Positions 35,367-46,937 of a stretch of 64,000 nt of DNA are shown here, piece by piece. The stretch is taken from assembly GCF_958450345.1 (NCBI RefSeq), contig NC_088780.1, positions 119,178,226 through 119,242,225 on the forward strand, read 5' to 3'. A program made the position numbers and the translations under genes. Within the stretch, counting starts at the first letter, position 1, and the number at the start of each line of letters is the position of its first letter. The DNA comes from Calliphora vicina (Eukaryota; Arthropoda; Insecta; Diptera; Calliphoridae). The notes below the pieces were generated by a model. That model saw only the letters and a program-made list of their open reading frames with translations. It was not told the DNA's origin and searched no databases.

Positions 35367-36386
35367 CGAATAACTAAAAATTTTTGTTATTTCTCAATGA
35401 TTTGTCCAAAATTTACTTTTTTATAAAAATAATCGAATAATTTTAAAATACACAACATTCAACAATGTCTATGTTTGATTGCAAATAATATGTATATTTA
35501 AACAAAGATTTTAAAATGATAAGAAAGGCGTCTAAAATATGAAATAATAATTTTCACCTACTCTTTCTATCTACTATTTTTGCAAAAAAAGCGCTTCTTT
35601 AAAATTGGTTACGTAATTTTATAATTTTATGTACATTCCACACATTCAAAATTGTATAAATACGTACGTAATTTTTTTGTGGTCTATGGTTTTTTATTTA
35701 ATGTTTTAGTACAAGTAGGTTTTTAAAATAAAACTGATAAAGTATACTGATAAGCTAAAGTAAAGTATTGCTGTTTTAGAATGACGATAATGTCGTCAGT
35801 TACTGTTAAATGAGCGATGCTTTAATATTTTAAAAAAAAATTATATAGGTATAAATTAATACTAAAATTAACATTATATTTGTAGAAACATATACATATA
35901 TGTTCTTGTAAAAGTAGACCAGACAGTTGTTTGAATATGTACATATAGTATACCTTGTAATTTATAATATAAATTTTAATATTTACCTATTAATCAATAA
36001 CTGAACAGAATTCAGTTTATTGGCAAACCTATTATTTAAATAGTAAGACTACATCAACTACATTTATATTAAATAGAAAACATCAATTTAACGGCAAATC
36101 AATTGTTTCTCTTGCGTATTTCTACATAAAATTCATTTTGCAGTGACATCATATTTTGAGTAATAAATCCAACTGTTGCTGGATGTTTAATATAATTTAG
36201 ATGTTTAATATAATCTAGATGTGCACAATATAATTTTTTTTAAAAGTGTTAAAAAGCGTATTAAATTTGCTTGAAAAACAACAACAACATGTTTATGCAC
36301 ATCTAAATACACGTGTATTTGTATACAAACGTGAAAAATATTTTTGCGTATACTCAAAAAAAGTAACTGTATAATTTCGTTATTAG
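35367..36386. other. Gene-free intron stretch
   Basis: AT-rich. Contains a local tandem echo (ATGTTTAATATAATTTAGATGTTTAATATAATCTAGATG) near 36183-36221. No gene supported. Confidence 0.5.
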
Positions 36387-36418
36387 AGGTCGAATTTTGA
36401 CCACCAGGCGATCCTAGT
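36387..36418. repeat. Element end CCACCAGGCGATCCTAG, copy 2
   Basis: Inverted match to 18392-18423; see that entry. Neither copy has an identified partner end close by. Confidence 0.5.
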
Positions 36419-36927
36419 GAATATAAAATTTACTCAACATTTAACCATTGATCCATTTTATGCATTATCTGGAAAATTAACCCAAACAAGGAGTATCAAT
36501 CAAAACGTTTTGCGATGCTAATCGACTTCAAAAGTATATACTTAAAAAAGTAATAACAGCGAATCTACCGTTATTCTACTATGAATTGCAAGTTTTTATG
36601 TTTAGTTTTAAAAAGTGTAGACACAATGAAAAAAGAAGCTAGAGATAAAATTGTGCACAAAAATCTAGAAAATCCGACTTTGTCGGGTTCAAGGATAGCC
36701 AAAATCTGAATTTCGGTAGATACCAGGTAAACAATTTTACGTCTCTGCATCTCTAAATATAAATATGTAAAATTGAAAAAAATATTAATTTGACAGGCAA
36801 TCCGTAGCTGCGGTTTGCAGAGTCAATATTTTCTTATATGTTTAACAATTACATCAGAATGTTAAATTATATTAATACAAATTAAAATTGCTAAGATTTT
36901 AATTCCTGAAATTTACTTTACTTATAT

Positions 36928-37053
36928 GCTGTTTTTCGATAGCGAACGAGTGTTTTGAGTGGTCGTTTTACATGTATTTTGTTTTTGTTACAATTACAAA
37001 ACACATATTAAATTTCCACTCGAAGTACTCGTTCGCTATAGAAAAACAGCACA
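36928..37053. mobile_element. 126-bp MITE
   Basis: TGCTGTTTTTCGATAGCGAA, then CGAGT, at 36928-36952 is mirrored at 37027-37052 (ACTCGTTCGCTATAGAAAAA, then CAGCA) with one mismatch. Short AT-rich interior. Confidence 0.7.
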
Positions 37054-37205
37054 TTAAAAATTTAAAGTATTTATTTTATTTTTTTTTTTATAATTAAAAA
37101 TAATAAAATGGAAATATTTTGACTATATTTTCAATTTGTTTGGAATATTTCTATAAACACAATTATTTGAGATTTTAGTGCATATAATATAATTAAAGCA
37201 TTCAT

Positions 37206-37393
37206 GTAGTGACTGTTAAAAATTTGCACTATTTTATTGTAGTGCAAAATTTTCACTACCACTAATTTTTTTAGTGGTAGTTAAAATATTTTTCACTACC
37301 ACTATAGTGATGAAAAATAGTGGAAAATCCAAATGTTGTCACTATAATGGGATTTAGTGAAAACCTTAGTGCACTAAATATTTAATGCACTAC
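37206..37393. repeat. Region of stacked TAGTG / CACTA inverted repeats
   Basis: Several small hairpins, e.g. CACTACCACTAA against TTAGTGGTAG, and AGTGCACTAAA near the right end. Possibly a MITE, but the termini are not clean. Confidence 0.35.
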
Positions 37394-37397
37394 CCCC

Positions 37398-37557
37398 AAC
37401 TCTGCCATATAATACCCACTTCCGAAAATCATTTTAACGAGTAAAGATTTCTTAAAAATGTTGGTGTTCAAATAAAATTCAACACAAATAAGTTTCACAT
37501 ATACGGTGTAGGGTATCATATGGTCGGGCTTGACCGAATACACTTTCTTACTTGTTT
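37398..37557. repeat. Decayed GGTCGG...CCGACC-family repeat
   Basis: ATAATACCCACTTCCGAAAA and the terminal GTGTAGGGTATCATATGGTC, GGGCTTGACCGAATACACTT, CTTACTTGTT correspond, inverted, to parts of the repeat at 31068-31776. Confidence 0.6.
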
Positions 37558-39014
37558 TTCTATCTATATTGCATATTCTTCGTTATTTCTCTATTTTTAC
37601 AAAGAAAAAAAGTTGTGAACTACTTTTTATGAACCTTTTTTAAATCAACATTTGGCTCATAATGTTAGTGAATTATTATTATTTTGATATTACTGTTTGC
37701 TCTCTTTGTTTGATAACTTAAGCAATTGACCCAGTTAAAAGAAACAAAATGATCTTAAATAAAAAATAGCTATAAAATATTTTATACAAATAGTCATGAG
37801 AATAATTGTATATACGAAAATAAGAGAAGAGAGAAAAAGCATGTGTTAGAATAATAATAAAGTGATTTCAAACAAATACCAAAATAAATTCATAGTTATT
37901 TTTGTTGTAAGTGGTTGAATGTTATATACCCTACATTTATCTTTGTTATTCAATTTATTTATATATATATTTCATTTAGAAAACACCTCAGCAAACGGAT
38001 ATGAAGTACATACATCTCAGCGAATTACATTTTTCAAAAGTAGAAAAGCTAGTGCATATTTTGGTGTTCTTTGGAAGCAATTTTAAGAAAAAGCGATCCT
38101 TCAAAATGAAATAATTATCGGTCATTTCAACTAAAGTTTTTGCGCTCTCCTGAAAAAATTGAAAATAACAATTTAGTTGTTTTGTCAAAAGTCCACAGAT
38201 GTATAATAATGAATGTTTGTTATGTTATGATGTCTATCACAAAGGGAACGATTATTGGACCCAAGTGAGCTGTACGAGACTAAGGTTTTGGACGGCTGCC
38301 TGAATACCATGATGTCTATATTTAAAATTATAAAAGATAAATAGTTAATAGAGAAAATATATAATCTAATGTAATAGTGATATCTCCAAAAGCCTTCAAA
38401 CTTTGTCTGAATTACTTTCTTATTATTCTACGTAGTTTTGCAGAAAATCGGAATAGAATTAGTGGATATGTCCTCTCCCGTATAAAGCAAAAAGTTATTA
38501 TTGAATATCTGGATAACTATAACAGTTAAAACCTCTAAACTTGGCATGAATTGTTTTGTTACTATTGTACATAGATGAAGTAAAAATGGGTGGATTTAGA
38601 AGAGTGGGCGCGGTACCTTTCATACCAAATAATTAGTTATTTTAGAATATCTGAACAGCTCTAATAGCGAGTGTATACGTACAATGGCAACTTATTTTGT
38701 TGCCATTGTACGTAGTTGTCGCTTATTACTCAAATCAAATATTTATAATCGATATCAGAAGGTTTGTAGCGGTGTAAACAAAAACGAAATTATTGTATTA
38801 TGCAAAATAATATAGTATTTTTACAATATAGACAAAATCATATTATTATTTTACTACGATTTGGGTAGCGAAGCCCACTAGGTTAAGCAAGTTATTAAAA
38901 AAAATTAAAAATAATTCTACAATGGTGTCATTTTATTACATTATACACATATAGGATCTGTGTATTTCAATAAACTTTTATAATATAGAATAAATATTTT
39001 TGGAATAGTTCGTT
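37558..39014. other. Gene-free intron stretch with degenerate repeat text
   Basis: 38390-38890 reads like a decayed interspersed repeat (GTAGTTTTGCAGAAAATCGG, GAGTGGGCGCGGTACC, GGGTAGCGAAGCCCACTAGG) but I found no second copy here. The rest is plain AT-rich DNA. Confidence 0.4.
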
Positions 39015-39066
39015 CGAGTCATAGAGAAAATATACATATATCCATATATATTTTCTCTATGACTCG
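39015..39066. repeat. Perfect 20-bp hairpin
   Basis: CGAGTCATAGAGAAAATATA at 39015-39034 pairs perfectly with 39047-39066; 12-nt loop. Confidence 0.92.
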
Positions 39067-39356
39067 AGAGTTAAACATAAACATTAATCAATATGTACTT
39101 CAAATTTAAAATAATAAAAAATGATTTATGATTTTAAAAAAATTTTACAAAAATATGGACAACAATTTATTTTTAATACCATAAAATATTAAAAAACAGA
39201 GTAATTGCACCCAGTAACAATTTTAATATTTTTTACATACACATGGAAAAATGCATATATTCCTGAAAGTAGACAACATCCATAGTAACACTACGAACTA
39301 AGTTTTTCTTGATGGGGTTACACGTCCGTTGATACCCATTTTGGCAAATAACGAAC

Positions 39357-39399
39357 AACAATTCTCAATAAATATCTTATATATTTATTGAGAATTGTT
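39357..39399. repeat. Perfect 19-bp hairpin
   Basis: AACAATTCTCAATAAATAT at 39357-39375 pairs with 39381-39399; 5-nt loop CTTAT. Confidence 0.92.
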
Positions 39400-39768
39400 G
39401 CTCGATATTTTCTCATAGGCTTGTTTTGAACAGCTTATTAAATACCAGCAAAGAATTTAAATTTCATTAAAAAGAAATTCAGTTTGTTAATATACTGATA
39501 TCATAATAGATTTTTGTCATTAAATTTACTAACAAGGTTCTATCTATATTCATACATTTGATGATATGTATAAATAATTCATTAAAGTATTTTGATGACG
39601 AACTTGGAATCATCGTTGTCACTTTGCGCTTTCAAAGCTGATAAGATATTGAAAGTATGATGTAATTTCGTATGTGTTAATTATATATTATTTTGCCTAC
39701 ACACATATGTATGTATATTCCAGAGATTTGATAAATGTTAAAGTGTATAGGTTTTAATTCCTTGACAC

Positions 39769-39804
39769 CTTGAATCTTTAATATGTAAGTATTAAAGATT
39801 CAAG
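39769..39804. repeat. Perfect 15-bp hairpin
   Basis: CTTGAATCTTTAATA at 39769-39783 pairs with TATTAAAGATTCAAG at 39790-39804; 6-nt loop. Confidence 0.9.
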
Positions 39805-40777
39805 TTATTTAAACTGAATCATCTGCATTGTTAAAAACCACAACCAAATTTTATACATAAATATATCAAACAAATAAAAACAATTTACACATGAAAGCCT
39901 TTCGTTGCACTAAAAAAAACAGAAAAACCAAAAAGAGTAAAATATTTTTAAAAAGTTACAAACCATGACTTGGTTTTATTTTATTTTTAAATACTTCAAC
40001 TACTGTTTCTATGTACATATTTACGAACGATTATTCGACAAATGAAAGCTTAGGTATTTAAACATCGATTAAAGTTTCGTATGTACTATTGTTGCGTTTG
40101 TATGTATTTTGTTCATCAAACCTTCAATATACATATCAAATGAGAAAAATATTAATTGTTTTGTATTGTTACAATATTCACCCTATGTTCGATGAGAAAG
40201 TATAACATGTCTACAATGTTTTGTATAAAATTTTTGAGCTAAATTTGTAAAAAACAATCCAAACATAAATGTAATCAGAGTTAGTTCACAAAATGTGTCA
40301 AAAAAAATTAATTTTATCGATTTTATCACACAAAGATTTCCGTAAGCGATTAATTATATAGATATTAACTCGATTTTTAAAACATATTTAAGAAAAGTGT
40401 TTACGTAATTCGTCTTTTCAGTATAAAAATATGTTTGCTACAACAATTCACTTCACATTTTAATTCTGTACTCTCTGAAAAATTTATGGAATATTTTTAA
40501 TAGTGTAAAAAAGTGCATGTTTTGTTTAAATACCGTTTGATGAAATAAGGTAAAAGAAATTGAAAATATGAAAAAAGCGATGACTTAAATTGTATGGTGA
40601 GTCTATGCATATTTTATCAATTTGACCTTACATTTCTTGTTAAAAGGTAATAATGAACTTGTTATATTTTTACGTTTATAATTGACGTGATTGAATGACT
40701 ACACCATATCCACCAACTACAATATTATGCAGTTATAAAATTAAGGTTTGGATTGGTAAAAAGTGAGTTTATTTGAA

Positions 40778-40803
40778 ATATCTAACGTCAAAACGTTAGA
40801 TAT
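40778..40803. repeat. Perfect 11-bp hairpin
   Basis: ATATCTAACGT at 40778-40788 pairs with ACGTTAGATAT at 40793-40803; 4-nt loop. Confidence 0.85.
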
Positions 40804-40911
40804 GTAGATGCTCAAATGTAATTAAATATTTCTGAAACAACAATCACAACCTACTCAGATTAAAATGTTTAGCATTAGCACTAAATCGCAATATCCAGAT
40901 ATAACATCGAT

Positions 40912-41035
40912 TAGGGTACCTAATTTACCGGACTTTTTTCTTTCCCAGGAAATAATAAATTTGTTTAATACTAAATTAAGCATAAAACCTGTTAAGTTTC
41001 ACGAATAAAAAATGATGTATAACAAGTTCGTGTTG
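40912..41035. repeat. TAGGGTTGCTAC / TTCCCGGGA repeat, copy 3
   Basis: TTAGGGTACCTAATTTACCG, TTTTTTCTTTCCCAGG, TAATACTAAATTAAGCATAA follow the same order as copies at 27899 and 30611. Confidence 0.5.
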
Positions 41036-41149
41036 TCCAAAACGTTTATAATTATAATATAACTGTGGTATGTGACCAGCGTTATATATGCCGTTGGAGA
41101 GGTCTTCGAAATGTCTATCATTGATATCAATATTGTCTATATTAGTAAT

Positions 41150-41370
41150 CCAGATATATGTATATCAAAAATCGAGGTTTTTCGTCGTGTTTTTTTTTTG
41201 CTTATATGTATCTCAGTCTTATATCGATGTATTAATCTTTTCAACAGATGGACATGGCTATACCGACTCCTCTAAATATAACGATCCAGAATATACATAT
41301 ATATATACTTTATAGAGTCACAAATGATATATGTATGTAGAAATTACAAACGGAATGACAAAGAATATTA
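41150..41370. repeat. Dispersed repeat with TATACCCTTC family, inverted copy
   Basis: ACAGATGGACATGGCTATAC, ACGATCCAGAATATACATAT and GAAATTACAAACGGAATGAC are inverted counterparts of blocks at 26740-26850. The overlapping 67- and 75-codon frames are artefacts of the repeat. Confidence 0.6.
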
Positions 41371-41452
41371 AAATGGAAACATGCATAATTATTTTGTTTA
41401 AAATATATTCTAAAAAAATCTTTAAAAATGCTTACATTCGACTACATATTAA

Positions 41453-41551
41453 CCCCCATATTCATAAACAAATGTTTTAAAGCAAAATTTCCATACAAAA
41501 TTTTATTTTAAAACGTTGTTTATATTTAAAAATTGTTTATGAATAAGGCCT
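41453..41551. mobile_element. 99-bp MITE
   Basis: CCCCATATTCATAAACAAAT near the left end is mirrored by TTGTTTATGAATAAGGCC at the right end, with inner pairing of CAAATGTTTTAAA and TTTTAAAACGTTG. Confidence 0.6.
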
Positions 41552-42736
41552 TAAATGTTTACTCAAAATTTACTGAATACTTGAAAATTAAAACTTAATA
41601 CATATACAATCCGCATTTAAAATACATTTATATGATTATAAAAGTATTTGTCAAATTGTGAATCCTTAAGAATGTTTTTGATTAATTTCAAATCATTCTC
41701 AATTAGATATCAAACATGAATGATTGGGTGTATCAAATAAATGACTAATCTTAACATACTGCTCAAAATTCTTCGGAAATGGTGTATAAATTAACTTTAC
41801 TAGCTTTTTCATAGAAACAACTTCAATATAAGTGCCTATTAAATAAGAAATAAAATGATTCAAAGGTGTTACTAACAGTCCACTTTTCAATGTAGTTTTA
41901 AAAATATAGGTTTAAATCTAAAATTATTATTTTCAAATCGAAATAAAAATTAAAATATCGCTTTTAAGAAAATAAAAAAGTAAAAGTTGAATACATTATA
42001 TTTTTAGGGTTTTTAATGTTAAATGCTCAACTGTCGCATAGAGCGTGCTTAAAACCAAAAGAAAAAGCACGATTTATTAGATGCGTGATTAAGGAATTTT
42101 AAAAAAAGAAAAGATGATGACAAGTTTATATAAGTAATATTTCGTTCCCTTAATAAAACAATAGTGTATAATTTTTTTTTGCCATTTCGGAATAATTGAG
42201 TTTAAAATTTTTGTGTTAGTAGACATCTGGAACAAAATATTTCAATTGATATTTTGACCCACTTTGTGGAAGTACAATTTCACCAAATTTTTACCACATA
42301 TAGAATCAGTTATGTAGTTATGCAATAAAATAATACAATGGTGTATATGCTTATACACAATTGTTTTATTGAGGGGACGATTTATTATATAGTTATTTAG
42401 TCAAAATACTTTTCGAAGTTTTTTGATATATATTTGTTAGAGTTGGCAAATTTTCATATTGTTTTACCAGTATTTAATTTGCTAAGGATGACTAGTGCCA
42501 TACTTGTTCGAAAGTACATTAAAATGAACAATGACAAAGTAAAGTAAAATGTTGTAGGTACAAATTAACTCTTTTTAAATATGACTCAAATATAATCTGA
42601 TAATATGTGCCAAATTTGTGCATTTGAAAAATATTTTTTATAAGAACAAAAACAATACCTGATAATTCTGGCACAAAATAGGGGGAAATGAATATTATAA
42701 TACAAATATTAAAACGAAAACTTAAGTTACAACTTA
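41552..42736. other. Gene-free intron stretch next to Past1 exon 1
   Basis: AT-rich with no supported feature. The 63-codon minus-strand frame at 41890-41699 has no recognisable motif and is not needed by the Past1 splice phases. Confidence 0.5.
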
Positions 42737-42737
42737 C

Positions 42738-43962
42738 CCTTAACCATAGGTTCGGATATCAATGTCATCTCTTCTTGAGGTATCATTTCCATTAATCTGG
42801 CAATATCCTTGGCCAACATATTGTCGACAATATCCAAAAGGTGTGGCTTCAACGAATGGAACTTTGTAAAGTCTTGATGTTGCAGAACATCTTGCATTTT
42901 CTTGATATCGGGGAAGTCACCAGGTGAAATTGAATGTTCACGTTGAATACGATCGTAAATTTGTCCCAAATTCTTAATTAAATCTTTCTTTTTACTATCT
43001 TTGCCGAACACTGAAGGCATATCCTTACGTAACTCTGAAATTATGAAAGCGTGTACCTTGGCGAGGCGAGCTCGTTTGATAAGATCGTTAAGCTTGCGGA
43101 GAGCGGCATTACGTGGCAGTGATTGCAAATCGCGGAAGAGATCCTGCTCTTCATCTTCAAACAGACGACGATTGGCATCGAAACGTAAAGGTTGATCCCA
43201 GAACGAACCTATATATACACGAGCTACTTCAGGTGTTTGCAAAACCTTGCCCAAGGACCACATAAGAGCACCATATACCCGCATCAATTGCTGATGATCA
43301 ATCATATCAGCCTTATTCAAAATGATGCGAATTTTGTCGTCGTGACCTTTAAGGGCTTCAATTGATCTGCGGAATTCATCAGAGATATCCAATTTGTGGG
43401 CATCGAACAAGAGAATTATGCGATCAACACGTTCGGCAAACCATTCTAAAACGCCTGTGAAGTCATAACCACGATCAATGCGTTGCTTCTCTCCAGACAA
43501 GATACCAGGTGTGTCCACAATGGATATGGCCTGTAGTACGGGCGAGTTAACCGAGGAACATTGGAAACGATTAAGGAAAGCGTTGCCGTATTTGCTCAAG
43601 GGACGGAATTGTTTTTTAGGATCAACTACCAAAGCGTTGCCGGGAATAACACCTTCCTTGTCGTCGTGCATAACAGCAATAAAACGATCGGTGGTAGGTT
43701 CAGGACCAATACGAATACCAGGGAAATCACGTTCCAAGAGGTAACGTATAAAAGTTGTCTTACCGGTGGAGTATTGACCGACCAACAAAATCATGGGTTT
43801 AGCATCGAAATCTGGATCTTCCAATTTGGGCGAGTGAAAGTCGTGGAATTGATAATGTTCTTCCAAAGGCAACAGTTTGCTTTTGTAGATTTTCTTCAAC
43901 TCTCCAATAACATTTTCAACCACTTCTTGGTTGGCCTTTTCACGCTTCAAAAAACTAAACAT
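42738..43962 (-). CDS. Past1: Past1 exon 1 (EHD-family membrane-remodelling ATPase)
   Basis: Fly member of the Eps15-homology-domain (EHD1-4/RME-1) family: dynamin-like ATPases that oligomerise on tubular endosomes and drive receptor recycling and membrane scission. Exon 1 gives 408 codons plus one nucleotide. Visible motifs: P-loop GQYSTGKT at residues 62-69, switch-I region EPTTDRF near 88-94, DTPG at 150-153, NKAD at 216-219. The helical lipid-binding region follows, ending in EEMTLISEPMVKG. The exon ends at donor GTAAGT (from 42737); reading on gives only two more codons and a stop. With exons 2 and 3 the predicted protein is 533 residues, the usual EHD length, ending in a C-terminal EH domain. 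The start context is CAAAATG. The single uninterrupted ATPase exon next to a 38 kb intron is the notable feature. Orthology to Drosophila Past1 is confident from overall similarity. Confidence 0.96.
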
Positions 43963-44584
43963 TTTGCTTTTAGTTGATTATTTATTTCAAGTTTTGTATA
44001 TTTATCACTTTTCGATTGTAGATTCCACCGCCCCACAAAAAGTACACAAATCAAAAAGAAATTTTGATGTTGTGTTAATGTTTTTTTTTTAATGATTCAC
44101 GCAGGCAGGCAAACTATGAAAATTTATTTTTGGAAAAATTCCGTCACTTTTTATGCTTTTCTTCGATTTTGACACACTCACTTATTTTACTTTATTTACG
44201 AAAAATTTGTGCTTTCTTTAATTGGTGGTTTGTAATTTACTTAAGCAATAGTTGAGTTATTGTTAAATTGTTTAAGGAAATTAAAAATATATTTTTCTTT
44301 TTGTAATTTTCTAATTGGTACACTAAAAAATAATAAGAAAATATATCCGTCCGCTTACTGTCCACGTACGGTATTTACTGATGCAACTCTGATAAAAAAC
44401 GTAAATGAAGTGAATGGCAGAAACGTCACGATGAAATGACAGTTTATGGGAAAAAGGGGGAGAAACAGTGTTATCGACATGGTACTAAATATACGTTGGG
44501 GATATTATTGTGAAATAATGAAAAAACTGTGTTATCTGCACTGGTGTTTATTATTGTTGTTTTATTTAAATATTCAAACACATA
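43963..44584. other. Past1 5' UTR and promoter region
   Basis: The 620 bp upstream of the Past1 ATG should contain the 5' UTR and core promoter. I see no TATA box I would defend. The Tc1-like element begins immediately beyond. Confidence 0.5.
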
Positions 44585-46218
44585 CACTTGGCCGCATAAG
44601 TTTGCGTACAAGAACGAAAATTAAAAGTATACTCTAATTTTGGATATAAAAATAAGCGCTACTCATTTGAAATTTTTTATATAAAACTCTTAAATATTTA
44701 AGAACACAACTGCATTGTAAAATGCATATTTAAGAATCAACAAAACTTATAAGAATTCAATTCATAAAAAAATTCAATTCCGCATGTAGGCAAAAGTTTG
44801 CGTACATAAAAAAAAATTAAAATATTACTGATTTTTATAAATTAATCTGTATTTTAATAATTATTTGGATAACCCCGACGACCGAGAACATTACGAAGGC
44901 GTTTTGTCATTGATGAAACCAGTTTTTCGGTGTATTTGGAACTAATATTTCTCCATTCCTCAGTTCATACTGTTTGAAGCATTTTCTTTAATGTTATTAC
45001 ATGGTTTCGTATTTTTCACTCCAGCAAATCCCATAAATATTATATGGGATTTAGGTCTAGTGACTGCGGAGAAGTTTTCAATTGTTTTTGTTTTATTAAA
45101 CAACTACCAAAGCCTTGTGTTGTGTGTAGTATGCTTTGGGTCGTTGTCTTGCAGGAATATATAATCATCTTCAATGCCCAATTTGCTAACAATTTCGGTA
45201 AGATTTTTCATTAGAATGTCTAAATAGACCTTATGATCCATTATCGATGGAATAAATTCTAAATTTCCCACACCTTCACTCGTCATGTACCCCCGTACCA
45301 TCACTGCACCATCACCATGCTTAACTGTTGGTTTTAAATTTTTGGGACTAAGTACTGTACAAGGCTTTCTCCAAACAAACTGACGGTCTTTTATGCCAAA
45401 GATGCAGTACTCACATTCATCCGTGGACAGAACATTTTTCGAGAACTCTGGAGGCATATTTATGTGTTCTTTAGTAAAAGCAATTCGTTTTTGTCTATTA
45501 ACTATAAAAACTGGCGGCTTTTTCCTTACTACATGGTTTCTATAGTTGGCCTTTTTCAAAATTCTGAGCACAGTGTCTTTGGACACATGTTTATTAAATT
45601 GTGAAATTAAATTTTCAGCCATTTTCGATACAGTAAATCTGGGGTTTTCCTTCACAGATTGCATTATAACCCTCTTTTTCGCGTTCAGTTAATTTTGGTG
45701 GACGACTAAAACGAGGCTTTGAGACAAAAATTCCAGTCTTTTTAAAATTGTTTATCACTCTCTGGATGGAGGAGTGAGTATGTTCAACTACTTGATCGAT
45801 TTCGCGCAAAGTTTTCCCTTGTTTTCGTAAATATATAACAATTTTACGTTCAGCTACATTAATTAATTTTCTGTTTGCCAATTCTTGAAATTATTCCAAT
45901 TTGAAACAAAAAATTTTCAAAAATCACTTTTATGATGAGTTTGAAACAAAAACTGCAGTAGTGTATTATCACACAGTAACAAAAACAGTTACAAATTACA
46001 TTTAATTTTTATGTACGCATACTTTTGCATACACGAAAAGTTAGCATACCATTGTTTTTAAGCTGTCAATTATTACCAAACTTTGCAAATGCAAAAAGAA
46101 AATACCTATCGTAATTTTCAAATGTTTATCCATATATAAAAACCAATTTCAAATGATTACAGTTGTTACTTATGACTAAAATAGCCTGTTAAAATACGCA
46201 AACTTATGCGGCCAAGTG
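44585..46218. mobile_element. Full-length Tc1-like transposon, TA flanks
   Basis: Terminal inverted repeats CACTTGGCCGCATAAGTTTG plus CGTA (44585-44608 and its inverse at 46195-46218) are flanked by TA at 44583-44584 and 46219-46220. Length 1634 bp, the usual size for the group. It contains one minus-strand transposase pseudogene and lies about 620 bp upstream of the Past1 start codon. Confidence 0.93.
44854..45881 (-). pseudogene. Tc1-like transposase, frameshifted
   Basis: The start is MANRKLINVAERKIVIYLRK at 45881, with a helix-turn-helix region (GKTLREIDQVVEHTHSSIQR) and RPPKLTEREK. The frame shifts near 45640 into VKENPRFTVSKMAENL, followed by KDTVLRILKKANY, LSTDECEYCIFG (first catalytic Asp), a glycine-rich DGAVMVRGYM and FLQDNDPKHTTHNTRLW (second Asp, near 45120). 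After another shift, KTSPQSLDLNPI (third acidic motif), stop, YLWDLLEWKIRN, stop, and finally TKRLRNVLGRRGYPNNY end at 44854. At least two frameshifts and two stops: inactive. The two longest open pieces (45881-45615 and 45664-45104) are parts of the same gene. Confidence 0.9.
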
Positions 46219-46810
46219 TACATATGTATGTAACAATTAAAAAAACTGTAATATATGATTTTATATTATATATTAATAGATTTATCGTTGGCTTAGTCGG
46301 GAAATAAAAACTGTCTAACTTGTTATAGATTAATTTTTTTTTAAATCTGTGTAATCCGACCAAATTGATGTTCATCTGATTTTAAAGATTTTTGTATACA
46401 AGAACCTTAGTCTGGATTTTTGCTAATAGCGGAACAAAATCTCTCACGATTTTGTTCAAATATGTATATGTTTTTGAATTACCAACAAATTTGTAATATG
46501 TATTAGTATTAACAAAAAGAAAAACGATTTTTTCAAAATCGATACTAAGTAAAAAAGATATGTTCATTTATTAAAAAAAAATTTAAAAGAATTTTTTTTT
46601 TTTCGAAAAAAGTACTTACATTAACTTTTAGTTATACAAAAGAAATACAAAATAAATAATGTGTTTATATTTTTCTTAAAGGTAACATTTTGGGAAGACA
46701 AATCATTTCAAAATTTAGATAACTGTATGTAAATTTCAACTTTATAACAAATTTTCTCCAATCGCATAGCTGCTTTTAAAAAATTAAAACCAGTCTTGGT
46801 GTGACCCTAT
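46219..46810. other. Gene-free stretch
   Basis: AT-rich, no supported feature. Confidence 0.5.
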
Positions 46811-46937
46811 CAGCCCTATTATGAAAAAAAATTCTCTGGGTGTTTTTTCCCTTTTCTCATTTTTCCTATTCAAATTCTATGTTAAAAAACGAAAAGGGAA
46901 AAAACTCCCGTAGAATTTTTTTTCATAATTGAGCTGA
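46811..46937. mobile_element. 127-bp MITE with CAGCCCTATTATGAAAAA ends
   Basis: CAGCCCTATTATGAAAAAAA, ATTCT, GGG(T/A)GTTTTTTCCC at 46811-46855 is mirrored at 46890-46935 with a few mismatches. A short, nearly complete palindrome. Confidence 0.75.

Larger units (their letters stand above)
4554..42737 (-). other. Past1: 38.2 kb Past1 intron 1
   Basis: The donor GTAAGT is at 42737 and the acceptor TTTTTGTAG ends at 4554. The phase (one nucleotide carried over) and the protein sequence (MVKG|GAFEGV) agree across the junction. The intron is built largely of transposable elements in both orientations, listed individually, with gene-free AT-rich spacer between them. Confidence 0.88.

Noticed and set aside
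43001..43977. Plus-strand frames of 64, 88 and 138 codons
   Set aside because: Antisense shadows of Past1 exon 1.
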